Source of the DNA: Thermocrinis sp. | GTDB lineage: Bacteria > Aquificota > Aquificia > Aquificales > Aquificaceae | DNA length: 21,360 nt | NCBI RefSeq assembly: GCF_036781485.1 | Contig: NZ_DAIQAX010000007.1 | Coordinates: 1-21,360 of the forward strand | Direction of reading: 5' to 3' | In this document: positions 7,532 to 15,084 of the stretch, one piece after another | Numbering within the stretch: the stretch's first letter is position 1 | Layout of the letters: every line of letters starts with the position of its first letter | Program-made: the position numbers and the translations under genes | The notes under the pieces: generated by a model | Told to the model about the DNA's origin: nothing | Database searches by the model: none | What the model saw: only the letters and a program-made list of their open reading frames with translations

Positions 7532-8180
7532 GCCTAAGAATGGTCTTCAAGTCCTCTAAAAACTCCCTTTCGGAAAGAGGGTTTCTGAGCACGTAAGCTG
7601 GATGATAAGTTAGGAAAACCTTTATGCTGTTTTCGTAGGGATAGGGAAAGGTTCTTCCTCTGTACTTTGTAATGGGATACTCTTTGCCCAAAATGCCCTT
7701 CATGGCAGTGGAACCCAAGCAGACGATAAGTTTTGGCTTTATTATCTCAATCTCCTTTCTTAAATACGGCAAACAGCTTGCCATCTCTTCTTTAGTGGGC
7801 ACTCTGTTGCCCGGTGGTCTGGACTTTACCACATTGGTGATGTATATCTTCTCCCTTTTTAGTCCTACCTCTTCCAGCTTGCTGTTTAAATACTGTCCAG
7901 CCCTACCTACAAAAGGTCTTTTTAGTTTGTCCTCTTCCTCTCCAGGAGCTTCTCCCACAAACACCACTGGAGAGTTTGGATCACCCTCTCCAAAAACATA
8001 CCCACTGGCAGACTCATACAGAACACACTTTCTTTCCCTTTCAAGCCTCTCGTAAAGTTGCTTTAAAAGTAGGGATTTGTCTTCCTTCTTTTCCTCTTTT
8101 CTAAGAACGTATATTTCGCCAAAGCCTATCCCTCTTAAAGCTTCTAAAGTGGCAGAAATTTTATCTATATCTATACTCAT
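7515..8180 (-). CDS. Uracil-DNA glycosylase, family 4, with altered cluster ligands
   Basis: Removes uracil from DNA, the product of cytosine deamination, which is fast at high temperature. It has 221 aa. The family 4 motifs are clear: GEAPGEEED (76-84), PFVGRAGQYL (89-98), ITNVVKSRPPGNR (114-126) and HPAYVLRNP (193-201). Family members bind [4Fe-4S] with four cysteines, CxxC near the N-terminus, KCRPP, and one about 16 residues later. Here the first is E49, the second C52 and the third S120 (KSRPP); the fourth is C136. About 35 extra residues precede the usual start. The gene is last in a long minus-strand run; its ATG overlaps the cmk stop (ATGA). The glycosylase motifs look intact, so activity without a normal cluster is possible. 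Confidence 0.9.
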   Translation of the reverse strand: MSIDIDKISATLEALRGIGFGEIYVLRKEEKKEDKSLLLKQLYERLERERKCVLYESASGYVFGEGDPNSPVVFVGEAPGEEEDKLKRPFVGRAGQYLNSKLEEVGLKREKIYITNVVKSRPPGNRVPTKEEMASCLPYLRKEIEIIKPKLIVCLGSTAMKGILGKEYPITKYRGRTFPYPYENSIKVFLTYHPAYVLRNPLSEREFLEDLKTILRLISEA

Positions 8181-8827
8181 CTTTCCTTCTCTCTGACGAT
8201 ACTTAGGATGAGCTCTAAGGTCTCTTCAACTGTCTTGTTAGTCGTGTCTATAATGTGGGCGTCTTCCGCAGGTTTAAAAGGATAGACTGGTCTGTTAAAA
8301 TCCCTAAGGTCTCTTTCCTGAATGGCTTTGAGAATTTCCTCGTATGATACTTCCAAGCCTTTGGATTTTAGCTCTAAGTATCTTCTTCTTGCCCTCTCTT
8401 CCGTCAAAGCGGTTATAAAAAACTTCAATGGTGCCTCTGGGAATATATGAGTGCCCACATCCCTACCCTCAGCCACCACCTGGACACCCCCTACCAAACG
8501 CCTAAAAAGTTCAATCATTCTTTCCCTAAAAGCTGGCACCTCTCCCAAAAGGGAGGCGTATTTCCCCACTTCTTCCCCTTTGAGCTCTTCCGCTAGCTTT
8601 TTACCCTTCCAATACACCTCTGTTTTTCCCACATCAAAAAATACTCTAAAATCCTCATCAAATAACTTTAATGCCTCCTCAGGTTTTACTTTTTCCTTAA
8701 AGGCTATATAGCCAAACATTCTGTATAACAAGCCTGTTTCTAAGTAAGGTATGCCCAATCTTTGGGATAAAAGCTTTGCTAAGGTGCTTTTACCACTGGC
8801 CGAAGGCCCATCAACGGCTATCTTCAT
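8177..8827 (-). CDS. cmk: Cytidylate kinase
   Basis: Phosphorylates CMP and dCMP with ATP to give the diphosphates in pyrimidine nucleotide recycling. It has 216 aa, typical of bacterial Cmk. The Walker A loop GPSASGKS occupies 7-14. The conserved substrate-side VAEGRDVGTHIFPEAPLKFF segment and the lid ERARRR follow, and RDLRDFNRP near the C-terminus is a family signature (commonly RDxxDxxR). The ATG shares one base with the pilT stop (TAATG), and the stop overlaps the glycosylase start by 4 bases. These junctions indicate co-transcription with pilT and recA. Confidence 0.95.
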   Translation of the reverse strand: MKIAVDGPSASGKSTLAKLLSQRLGIPYLETGLLYRMFGYIAFKEKVKPEEALKLFDEDFRVFFDVGKTEVYWKGKKLAEELKGEEVGKYASLLGEVPAFRERMIELFRRLVGGVQVVAEGRDVGTHIFPEAPLKFFITALTEERARRRYLELKSKGLEVSYEEILKAIQERDLRDFNRPVYPFKPAEDAHIIDTTNKTVEETLELILSIVREKER

Positions 8828-9639
8828 TAAAAGAAACCCCTACCACCCGAAGAAACGCCTTTCAACCTGAGTTCTAAATCAGCAGGTTTGCTAGCGTAAG
8901 CTATAGCAGTGTTGTAATCTATTAGACCTTTCCTGTATAACTCCTCCAAGTGTTGGTCAAAAGTTTGAGTTCCATAGACCGTTTTGCCTTTTTCCATAAG
9001 GTTGGGTATTTCATTAAGCTTTTCAGGGTCAATTATGCATTCTTTTATGGATGGAGTGTTTATCAAAACTTCAACCGCTGGTATGACACCCGCTTTATCT
9101 TTTCTTGGCAATAGCCTTTGAGAGAAGACTGCCACAAGAGTTTCTGCCAACTGAATCCTTATTTGCTCTCTAACTTCTAGGTTAAACATGCCTATAATTC
9201 TGTTTACAGTTTCTTTAGCATCCAGCGTGTGCAATGTGGAGAGAACTAAGTGTCCCGTTTCTGCAGCCTGTAAGGCTATTTGCGCAGTTTCTGTATCTCT
9301 TATTTCACCGACGAATATCACGTCTGGGTCTTCCCGCAAGGCCGCTCTTAAACCTCTGGCAAAGGATGAAGTGTCTATCCCAACTTCCCTTAAACGGGCT
9401 AAACCTGGTAGTGAGTATGAGGTGTCAGCCTCACCGAATTCTTCAAATTCTGCTAATTTTTTCTTATTGTTGCCGAGTAATTCTTCTATAAAGGCTTCCA
9501 TTTGGCTCTCTTCGATGGGTTTAAAGTTTTCTAAACGTATTAGTCTTTTCTTTACTCTAACAACCGGCACAGAACCAGTTTTCAAATGTATGTCTGATGC
9601 ACCAAGCTCAATCGCCTTTCTCAGTATTAGCTGTAGCAA
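8827..9639 (-). CDS. pilT: PilT-like retraction ATPase with internal in-frame deletion
   Basis: PilT is the hexameric ATPase that powers type IV pilus retraction. This protein has 270 aa; PilT normally has about 340-370. Residues 1-81 match the N-terminal PAS-like domain (ELGASDIHLKTG, LPGLAR), and residues 84-270 match the C-terminal half: REVGIDTSSF, Walker B LREDPDVIFVGEIRD (101-115) and His box TGHLVLSTLHT (128-138). The two join at LARLREVG (80-87). What should lie between, about 95 residues with the Walker A GPTGSGKS loop and the Asp box, is absent, so it should not bind or hydrolyse ATP by itself. The frame is otherwise clean. The start is TTG, 9 bases after AAGGAGGTG inside the recA 3' end (32-base overlap). 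It could be a decayed paralogue, a regulatory subunit, or an assembly deletion. Confidence 0.85.
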   Translation of the reverse strand: MLQLILRKAIELGASDIHLKTGSVPVVRVKKRLIRLENFKPIEESQMEAFIEELLGNNKKKLAEFEEFGEADTSYSLPGLARLREVGIDTSSFARGLRAALREDPDVIFVGEIRDTETAQIALQAAETGHLVLSTLHTLDAKETVNRIIGMFNLEVREQIRIQLAETLVAVFSQRLLPRKDKAGVIPAVEVLINTPSIKECIIDPEKLNEIPNLMEKGKTVYGTQTFDQHLEELYRKGLIDYNTAIAYASKPADLELRLKGVSSGGRGFF

Positions 9640-10642
9640 CGCCTGCCACCTCCTTAACCTTTTGTTCTATTTCTTTAGCAAGTTCTGGATTTTCTTGGAG
9701 AAATTTCTTTGCCTGGTCTCTCCCCTGCCCTAACCTTATTTCTCCATAACTGTACCAAGCTCCACTTTTTTTAATAATTCCAATCTCTGCTGCAGTATCC
9801 ACCAAATCGCAAAGCTTACATATCCCCTCACCGTAGATCATATCAAACTCTGCTTCTCTGAAAGGAGGAGCCAATTTATTTTTCACCACCTTAACTCTCA
9901 CCCTGCTACCTATCTTGTTTTCACCTTCCTTTGCATCCCCTATCCTTCTTACATCCAGACGCATGTCTGCAAAGAACTTCAGCGCCCTTCCCCCAGGTGT
10001 GGTTTCTGGATTTCCAAACATCACCCCTATCTTTTCCCTAAGCTGATTTATGAATATCACAGCAGCGTTGGCATTGTGGGCTAAGCTTTTTAACTTTCTC
10101 AGCGCCTGAGCCATTAGTCTAGCTTGCTTGCCCACATGAGCCTCTCCTATTTCTCCTTCCAGCTCATCTTTTGGCACTAAAGCAGCTACAGAGTCTACCA
10201 CTATCACATCCACCGCACCACTTCTGAGAAGACTTTCTGCTATTTCTAAAGCCTGTTCTCCGTAGTCTGGTTGTGAAATGTAAAGATTATCCAAATCCAC
10301 ACCTATTTTTTGAGCGTATTTTGGATCAAGGGCGTGTTCTGCATCTATGAATACCGCTATTCCTCCATTCTTCTGAGCTTCTGCTATTATGTGCAGTGCT
10401 AAGGTTGTTTTTCCCGAAGATTCAGGTCCAAAGATCTCTATTATCTTTCCCCTTGGTATGCCACCTACTCCAGTGGCTATGTCCAAAGACAGAGAACCAG
10501 TTGATATAGTTTCTACCTTTACCTTTTCCGCATTCTTCAAAGGCATAATAGAACCTTTGCCAAACCTCCTTTCAATGGAAACAAGGGCACTTTCTAAAGC
10601 CTTCCTTTTTTCCTCAGCTTCTTTTGGTTTAACCTCTACCAT
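9608..10642 (-). CDS. recA: Recombinase RecA
   Basis: ATP-dependent strand-exchange protein for homologous recombination and SOS activation. It has 344 aa, full length. Walker A is GPESSGKT (72-79), Walker B is in VIVVDSVAALVP, and both DNA loops are visible: L1 near GEAHVGKQARLM and L2 in the INQLREKIGVMFGNPETTPGGRALKFF region. The C-terminal domain (about 270-344) ends in a charged tail. No LexA box is seen upstream; the gene follows gatC by 26 bases, so it is probably expressed from an operon promoter. Its last codons encode the ribosome-binding site and start of pilT. Confidence 0.97.
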   Translation of the reverse strand: MVEVKPKEAEEKRKALESALVSIERRFGKGSIMPLKNAEKVKVETISTGSLSLDIATGVGGIPRGKIIEIFGPESSGKTTLALHIIAEAQKNGGIAVFIDAEHALDPKYAQKIGVDLDNLYISQPDYGEQALEIAESLLRSGAVDVIVVDSVAALVPKDELEGEIGEAHVGKQARLMAQALRKLKSLAHNANAAVIFINQLREKIGVMFGNPETTPGGRALKFFADMRLDVRRIGDAKEGENKIGSRVRVKVVKNKLAPPFREAEFDMIYGEGICKLCDLVDTAAEIGIIKKSGAWYSYGEIRLGQGRDQAKKFLQENPELAKEIEQKVKEVAGVATANTEKGD

Positions 10643-10668
10643 AGCTTTAAATCTTAATACCTTCCAAG

Positions 10669-10953
10669 CTAAACTTCAAGTATTCTTGGAACTACGAAAA
10701 ATCCATTTTCCCTTTCAGGAGCATTCATAAGAGCTTTCTCCCGAGGCAAAGGATCTTGGGGCACATCTTCCCTTAGAAAGGTCCCTTCCGGAGGATTTTC
10801 AAAGCCTTCTATTTGTTCCGTATCCACCTGATTGAGTTGATTGACAAATTCTATGATATCCATCAACTGCTTGCTTAAGATTTCTTTCTCTTCTTCTGTG
10901 AGCTTTAGCTTAGCCAACTGCGCTACTTTTTCAACCACTTCTTTACTTAGCAT
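10669..10953 (-). CDS. gatC: Asp/Glu-tRNA amidotransferase subunit C
   Basis: Small subunit of GatCAB, which converts Glu-tRNA-Gln and/or Asp-tRNA-Asn to the amidated forms. GatC wraps around GatA and stabilises the complex. It has 94 aa, the usual size. The N-terminal helices VEKVAQLAKLKLTEEEKE and the conserved C-terminal LREDVPQDPLPREKALMNAP segment with NGFFVVPRILE are diagnostic. The gene overlaps the YjbQ gene by 7 bases and precedes recA. gatA and gatB are not in the window, so the complex is encoded from scattered sites. No Shine-Dalgarno sequence is evident. Confidence 0.96.
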   Translation of the reverse strand: MLSKEVVEKVAQLAKLKLTEEEKEILSKQLMDIIEFVNQLNQVDTEQIEGFENPPEGTFLREDVPQDPLPREKALMNAPERENGFFVVPRILEV

Positions 10954-11345
10954 TCTATGATCTTTATTATAACCTTTCTTTCCCTTGGACCGTCAAACTC
11001 CGCAAGAAATATGGACTCCCAAGTTCCAAGCATGAGCTCTCCGTCCTCTATGGGAACTATCCTTGAATTTCCTATGATAGAGCTTCTTATGTGAGCTGCA
11101 GAGTTCCCCTCCGAATGGGCATAGTTTCTATCATCCCAAGGTATAAGCTTTTCTAACATGTAAGCTATGTCCCTTATTACGTCTGGGTCTGCTCCTTCGT
11201 TTATAAAGACCGCACAGGTTGTGTGAGGTACATAAATCAAACACAACCCAGATTTCACACCGGACTTTCTAACCTCCTCTTTTACCAGATGGGTTATATT
11301 AACAAAGCTTGTTTTTCTTGTGGTCTTAACCTTTATCAAACTCAT
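10947..11345 (-). CDS. YjbQ/UPF0047 family protein
   Basis: A 132-aa protein of the YjbQ (UPF0047) family, a conserved small enzyme-like fold. Some members have weak thiamine-phosphate synthase activity when overproduced; the physiological role is unsettled. The signatures are PHTTCAVFINEGADPDV (about 46-62), HSEGNSAAHIRSSIIG (about 77-92), GTWESIFLAEFDGPRERKV near the C-terminus, and conserved histidines that probably line a metal or phosphate site. The length is normal. The start codon overlaps the stop of the V4R gene (ATGA), and the 3' end overlaps gatC by 7 bases. Confidence 0.92.
   Translation of the reverse strand: MSLIKVKTTRKTSFVNITHLVKEEVRKSGVKSGLCLIYVPHTTCAVFINEGADPDVIRDIAYMLEKLIPWDDRNYAHSEGNSAAHIRSSIIGNSRIVPIEDGELMLGTWESIFLAEFDGPRERKVIIKIIEC
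10966..10996 (-). promoter_or_regulatory. Possible internal promoter for gatC-recA
   Basis: On the minus strand TTGACG (10996-10991) is followed 19 bases later by TATAAT (10971-10966), 12 bases before the gatC ATG. Both hexamers lie in the conserved 3' end of the YjbQ gene (EFDGPR and VIIK codons), so the match may be partly chance; the spacer is longer than the ideal 17. Confidence 0.3.
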
Positions 11346-11851
11346 TCTATGTATATTTTAAATACGCACCTTTCGTGTCCCTGTGCGGCGCACTTTATTT
11401 CTTTAACGTCTATCTTTTTCTCCAAAAGCTCACTCAGAAATCCGGCAAAGAAACCAGCCATTGGTTCACAAACAGGCTTGTTACTTTTGCCTATAGCCTC
11501 CACCAGTATAGAACCCTCCACCCTTATTTCCATAGTTTCCATATCAAACTCAAACACCTCTATAAGTCTAGAAGATTCAGCTATTACGGTAATTATTTCT
11601 AAAGCTTCGTCCAGCCTATCTGTGTATACGTTGTACCTCTCTTTTAGTATTTTTGCCCCCTTTTTTCCTCCAAACTCAGCAGCCTTTTTTATTAGTTTAT
11701 CTATACCAAAAGTGGAAAACTTGTATATGTCTCTGTATCCATCAATAAGTGCTGCTCTGTGTACTAGAACAGACTCCCTTTCTATTGCCTCAGCCAGCGC
11801 TCTAAACCTATCTTCTAAAGGCTCCATCCTATACTCCTTAAGATTATCCAT
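11342..11851 (-). CDS. V4R-domain protein (hydrocarbon-binding, 4-vinyl-reductase-like)
   Basis: A 169-aa protein. The C-terminal part (about 105-169) matches the V4R domain: a Cys in KPVCEPMAGFFAGFLSEL, then EIKCAAQGHERCVFKI. The spaced cysteines of V4R are present (C-E-P, then C-x7-C). V4R domains bind small hydrophobic or aromatic ligands and occur in regulators such as the XylR/DmpR input domains, in bacteriochlorophyll-synthesis-related proteins and as stand-alone proteins. The N-terminal part is helical and has no recognisable DNA-binding or output domain. It sits between galE (6 bases upstream) and the YjbQ gene (4-base overlap). No Shine-Dalgarno sequence is visible. Its ligand and role are unknown. 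Confidence 0.75.
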   Translation of the reverse strand: MDNLKEYRMEPLEDRFRALAEAIERESVLVHRAALIDGYRDIYKFSTFGIDKLIKKAAEFGGKKGAKILKERYNVYTDRLDEALEIITVIAESSRLIEVFEFDMETMEIRVEGSILVEAIGKSNKPVCEPMAGFFAGFLSELLEKKIDVKEIKCAAQGHERCVFKIYIE

Positions 11852-11857
11852 AGTTTA

Positions 11858-12832
11858 TCATAGCTTCTTTGATCTTTCCCAATCCCATGCTGTTTTTATT
11901 ATGTAAGAAAGGTCATTGTATGCAGGTTTCCAACCCACCACTTGTTTTATTTTAGAGGGATCTGCCACTATCTCTGGTGGGTCTCCCGCTCTTCTTTGTG
12001 CGGTAACTACTTTAAAATTCACGCCAGTCACTTTCTTTACCGTCTCTATCACTTCAAGCACAGAATAACCTTTTCCGTAACCTACGTTAAACACCTCACT
12101 CTCCCCACCGCTCATAAGGTAGTTTAACACGTCCAAGTGGGCTTGACACAAATCCATAACATGGATGTAATCCCTTATACACGTCCCATCGGGAGTAGGA
12201 TAGTCCGTTCCGTAAACCTCCAAGTATGGAATTTCTCCCTTTGCAACCTTTAGAGCTCTAAGGATTAGATGAGTTGGATTTTTGCTAACCTGTCCTATCT
12301 TTCCTTCTGAGTCTGCACCAGCTACGTTGAAGTATCGGAGAATCCCATACTTTACACCCTCCGCCTTACCAAAATCCCTTATAGCCTGCTCGGAAAAAAG
12401 CTTACTCCATCCATAAGGATTTATGGGGTTTGTGGGGTCTGTTTCCTTGACGGGAACACGCTCGGGGATGCCATAAACCGCTGCAGTGGAAGAAAAGATA
12501 AGATACTCCACTTTAGCCCTTTTCATAACTTGCAGGAGGTTCAGGGTGCCATAAAAATTATTCTCGTAATAAAGCAAGGGTTTTTCAACGCTTTCTGGAA
12601 CCACCACCTTTGCTGCAAAGTGCATTACCGCGTGGGGTTTGTAATCTAAAAGCACCTCTTCCAACAGCTTGTAGTTTAGGAGGTCTCCTACCACAAGCTT
12701 TCCATTCACCACTGCCCATTCGTGCCCATTGGAAAGATTGTCAAAGCTCAGCACATCGTATCCCTTTTCCACCAGAAGTTTTACCATATGGGAGCCTATA
12801 TATCCTGCTCCGCCAGTTACTAAAATCTTCAA
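11858..12832 (-). CDS. galE: UDP-glucose 4-epimerase
   Basis: NAD-dependent interconversion of UDP-glucose and UDP-galactose, feeding surface polysaccharide synthesis. It has 324 aa. The Rossmann glycine motif GGAGYIGS spans 7-14. The catalytic set is FSSTAAVYG (S115/T116) with Y140-x3-K144 (PYGWSK). The C-terminal substrate domain holds RYFNVAGAD and DGTCIRDYIHVMDL, typical of GalE. The start is a TTG that overlaps the stop of the upstream epimerase gene (TTTGA), with a strong AAGGAGG just before it. The partner enzymes of the Leloir pathway are not in the window, which supports a role in polysaccharide or LPS synthesis. Confidence 0.93.
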   Translation of the reverse strand: MKILVTGGAGYIGSHMVKLLVEKGYDVLSFDNLSNGHEWAVVNGKLVVGDLLNYKLLEEVLLDYKPHAVMHFAAKVVVPESVEKPLLYYENNFYGTLNLLQVMKRAKVEYLIFSSTAAVYGIPERVPVKETDPTNPINPYGWSKLFSEQAIRDFGKAEGVKYGILRYFNVAGADSEGKIGQVSKNPTHLILRALKVAKGEIPYLEVYGTDYPTPDGTCIRDYIHVMDLCQAHLDVLNYLMSGGESEVFNVGYGKGYSVLEVIETVKKVTGVNFKVVTAQRRAGDPPEIVADPSKIKQVVGWKPAYNDLSYIIKTAWDWERSKKL

Positions 12833-13794
12833 AGTTTAACCTCCTTAAGCCAATGCCAGTTTTTCTTAAACCAATCCACGGTTTTTTCTATACCTTCCTC
12901 TAAGGAAGTTTTAGGTTGCCATCCCAAAAGCTCTTTAGCCTTGCTAATATCCGCCCAAGTTGCCCTCAGGTCTGCTTTGTGAAATTCTCTGTTTTCTATT
13001 TTTGCAGTCTTACCTGTGAATTTCTCTATAAGTTCTATCATCTCCGATAGTTTGTGAGGGTGGTTATTACCAAGGTTTATGATCTCATAACCTAAGGGTT
13101 TGATGGCCAAGATCGTCCCTTCTGCAATGTCGTCTATGTAAGTGAAATCTCTGCTCTGAGAACCATCCCCAAAGACCTCCAGGGGTTTTTCTTCCATCAT
13201 CCACTTTATAAATCTGAACACGCTCATATCGGGCCTTCCAGCTGGTCCATAGACAGTAAAGTATCTCAAAACAGAGACGTCAATACCATATAGGTAATGG
13301 TATGTGTAGGCTATAACTTCCGCCGCCTTTTTGGAAGCTGCGTAAGGGGAAATAGGTGTATTCACAGGAAGGTCTTCTTTGAAGGGCATGGGTTGTCCTG
13401 CGTAAAGGGAAGAGGTGGAAGCAAGCACAAATTTAGGAATACCATAAGCTTTACACAGTTCCAACAGGTTTAAGGTGCCGTTGGCGTTTGTGGTCATATA
13501 TACAAATGGGTTCTCTATAGAGGCCCTCACTCCCGCTCTTGCAGCCTCGTTTATCACCGCATCAAATCGGTAATTCTCAAACACTTCCTTTAACTTCCCG
13601 TAGTCCTCTATGTCCAACTGAAAGAACTTAAAATCTTTGTAACTTCTGAGATCTTCTAGTCTGTAGTGTTTTAGCCTTACATCGTAATAGCGGTTTAAGT
13701 TATCTACGCCTATTACTTTGTGTCCTTCCTCCAACAGCCTTTTGGCAACAGCCCAGCCGATAAATCCAGCACAGCCAGTAACTAAAATCTGCAC
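12829..13794 (-). CDS. NAD-dependent sugar epimerase, UDP-glucuronate 4-epimerase type
   Basis: Extended short-chain dehydrogenase, 321 aa. It has the Rossmann motif GCAGFIG (7-13), then VDNLNRYYDVRLK (30-42), characteristic of the UDP-glucuronate 4-epimerase subgroup. AGVRASIENP (87-96), LASTSSLYAG and catalytic Y151-x3-K155 (SPYAASK) follow, with FTVYGPAGRPDM in the C-terminal domain. By family it would convert UDP-GlcA to UDP-GalA for LPS or capsule. The start is GTG at 13794, seven bases after plsC. It overlaps galE by 4 bases, so the two epimerases are probably produced together. The specificity is an inference. Confidence 0.85.
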   Translation of the reverse strand: MQILVTGCAGFIGWAVAKRLLEEGHKVIGVDNLNRYYDVRLKHYRLEDLRSYKDFKFFQLDIEDYGKLKEVFENYRFDAVINEAARAGVRASIENPFVYMTTNANGTLNLLELCKAYGIPKFVLASTSSLYAGQPMPFKEDLPVNTPISPYAASKKAAEVIAYTYHYLYGIDVSVLRYFTVYGPAGRPDMSVFRFIKWMMEEKPLEVFGDGSQSRDFTYIDDIAEGTILAIKPLGYEIINLGNNHPHKLSEMIELIEKFTGKTAKIENREFHKADLRATWADISKAKELLGWQPKTSLEEGIEKTVDWFKKNWHWLKEVKL

Positions 13795-13801
13795 AGATAA
13801 A

Positions 13802-14428
13802 TTATAACTTACTCAAGGCTTTTATTTCTTCCATTATCTTGATAGCTACTTCTTTGTAGTTGTTTTCCTTAGAGTAATCCTTGGGTTTTCCTATTATTAC
13901 CCTTATGATAGGACCAGGCTTTGGAAAGCTTTTGCCCCTTGGCATTACCTTATCTGTCCCGTCTATGTAGACCGGCAAAACTTCCTTTTTGCTTTTTATG
14001 GCTAAAATACCCACGCCGAGCTTTGGTCTCAGAAACTCCCCAGGGTTTGCCCTTGAGCCTTCAGGAAAGATGCACACTTTACAACCCTTCTCTAAGAAGC
14101 TAAGGGATAGCTCTAAGGCTTGCATATCACCTGAACCTCTTTTGACCGGGATTGCTCCCATATGGGGCAGGAATTTCCCAAGCAAAGGCGCTCTAAAAAG
14201 TTCTTCCTTTGCTATAAAAATTAAAGGTTCAGGGAAAACAGCGTTCAAAACTGGTGGATCCAAATGACTCCTGTGATTGGCTGCCACTATACACGCTTCA
14301 GAAGGTATATTTTCCAGGCCTGTAACTTTTATTCTAAAGACTGTTCTAAAGATGGGTTTGACAATAGGACACATGGGAGCCAAGATACGATTGGCCAAAA
14401 AACTGTTTATGCAGGGGTGTTTTTTCAC
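13802..14428 (-). CDS. plsC: 1-acyl-sn-glycerol-3-phosphate acyltransferase
   Basis: Transfers an acyl chain to lysophosphatidic acid to make phosphatidic acid, the precursor of membrane phospholipids. It has 208 aa. The acyltransferase motif NHRSHLDP gives the H52-x4-D57 catalytic pair. The phosphate-binding motif FPEGSR is at 121-126, and KEELFRAPLLG matches motif II. An N-terminal hydrophobic stretch anchors it to the inner membrane. The start is GTG, overlapping the endonuclease V stop (GTGA), with GAGGAAG just upstream. It is close to other envelope genes in this run. Confidence 0.9.
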   Translation of the reverse strand: MKKHPCINSFLANRILAPMCPIVKPIFRTVFRIKVTGLENIPSEACIVAANHRSHLDPPVLNAVFPEPLIFIAKEELFRAPLLGKFLPHMGAIPVKRGSGDMQALELSLSFLEKGCKVCIFPEGSRANPGEFLRPKLGVGILAIKSKKEVLPVYIDGTDKVMPRGKSFPKPGPIIRVIIGKPKDYSKENNYKEVAIKIMEEIKALSKL

Positions 14429-15075
14429 GGCTTCTTCCTCACCCTTTGTAAGTAATTGTGTGCCAGTCTGGTTGGTTCAGGAATGCGATAGATGGATGTT
14501 CTCAAAACAAGATCTATAGCTGTGTTTAAGCTTATGTTATTTCCAGCAGATACGTATATGGGCTCTGCATAATCCTTTGTCCTAACGACTGCCCCCACAA
14601 CTTTCCCCCTGTAAGTAATGTAATGATAACTACCTTTGTTCCAGCTTGGCTCTTTTGCATATCCTACAAGTTTGGTTTTTGCCACTCCCACCGTGGCCTC
14701 TCCAGTTTCTACACCAAAGTGGGATGCTATACCACAACCTCTCGGATGTGCTATACCCTGTCCATCTATGAAGTAAACGTCTGGTTTTACTTCTGCATTT
14801 TTGTATAGCTCAAGCATAAGGGGCATTTCTCTAAAAGCTAAAAAGGTAGGCACGTAAGGAAAATCTACCACACCATCCACCACCTTATAATACACAGGCT
14901 TTAAGGTTTTCAGTTCAATTACCACAAGGCAGGCCCAAGCCTTTGTGGGTGTCTCCTTCAAGTTCTCAAAGGTTAGATCTATACCGCCTATTAACTCTAA
15001 CTTTTTAAAGCTGTCTTTAAGCACCACCTTTTTTGCGCACTCCAGTTGTAGCTTTTCCAAATCAGAATAGAGCAT
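14425..15075 (-). CDS. nfi: Endonuclease V (deoxyinosine-specific)
   Basis: Nicks DNA at the second bond 3' to deoxyinosine, starting repair of deaminated adenine. It has 216 aa, normal. The metal-binding and catalytic residues are in place: D33 (GGIDLTF), E83 (AFREMP) and D104 (DGQG). The base-wedge motif PYVP spans 73-76. GIAHPRGCGIASHFGV, VGVAKTKLVG and the C-terminal PEPTRLAH are family marks. No Shine-Dalgarno sequence precedes the ATG; instead a TATAAT ends 9 bases upstream. It shares this minus-strand run with uracil-DNA glycosylase and recA, a sensible set where deamination is fast. Confidence 0.94.
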   Translation of the reverse strand: MLYSDLEKLQLECAKKVVLKDSFKKLELIGGIDLTFENLKETPTKAWACLVVIELKTLKPVYYKVVDGVVDFPYVPTFLAFREMPLMLELYKNAEVKPDVYFIDGQGIAHPRGCGIASHFGVETGEATVGVAKTKLVGYAKEPSWNKGSYHYITYRGKVVGAVVRTKDYAEPIYVSAGNNISLNTAIDLVLRTSIYRIPEPTRLAHNYLQRVRKKP

Positions 15076-15084
15076 TGAATAAGA

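Noticed and set aside
7672..8055. A 127-codon plus-strand frame opposite the glycosylase gene
   Set aside because: Lies wholly antisense to a gene with clear family motifs; Ser/Pro/Leu-rich shadow composition.
9388..9396. An intein or intron explaining the short pilT
   Set aside because: Sequence is missing, not inserted; no extra sequence is present at the join.
9188..9733. A 181-codon plus-strand frame opposite pilT and recA
   Set aside because: Antisense shadow of two recognised genes; low-complexity composition and no motif.
10643..10668. A LexA/SOS box before recA
   Set aside because: The 26-base spacer holds no palindromic SOS-like sequence of either the CTG-N10-CAG or the GAAC-N4-GTTC type.
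11223..11906. A 227-codon plus-strand frame opposite the YjbQ and V4R genes
   Set aside because: It is antisense to two well-supported genes, Ser/Ile/Leu-rich in a way expected from reverse reading, and has no ribosome-binding site or recognisable domain.
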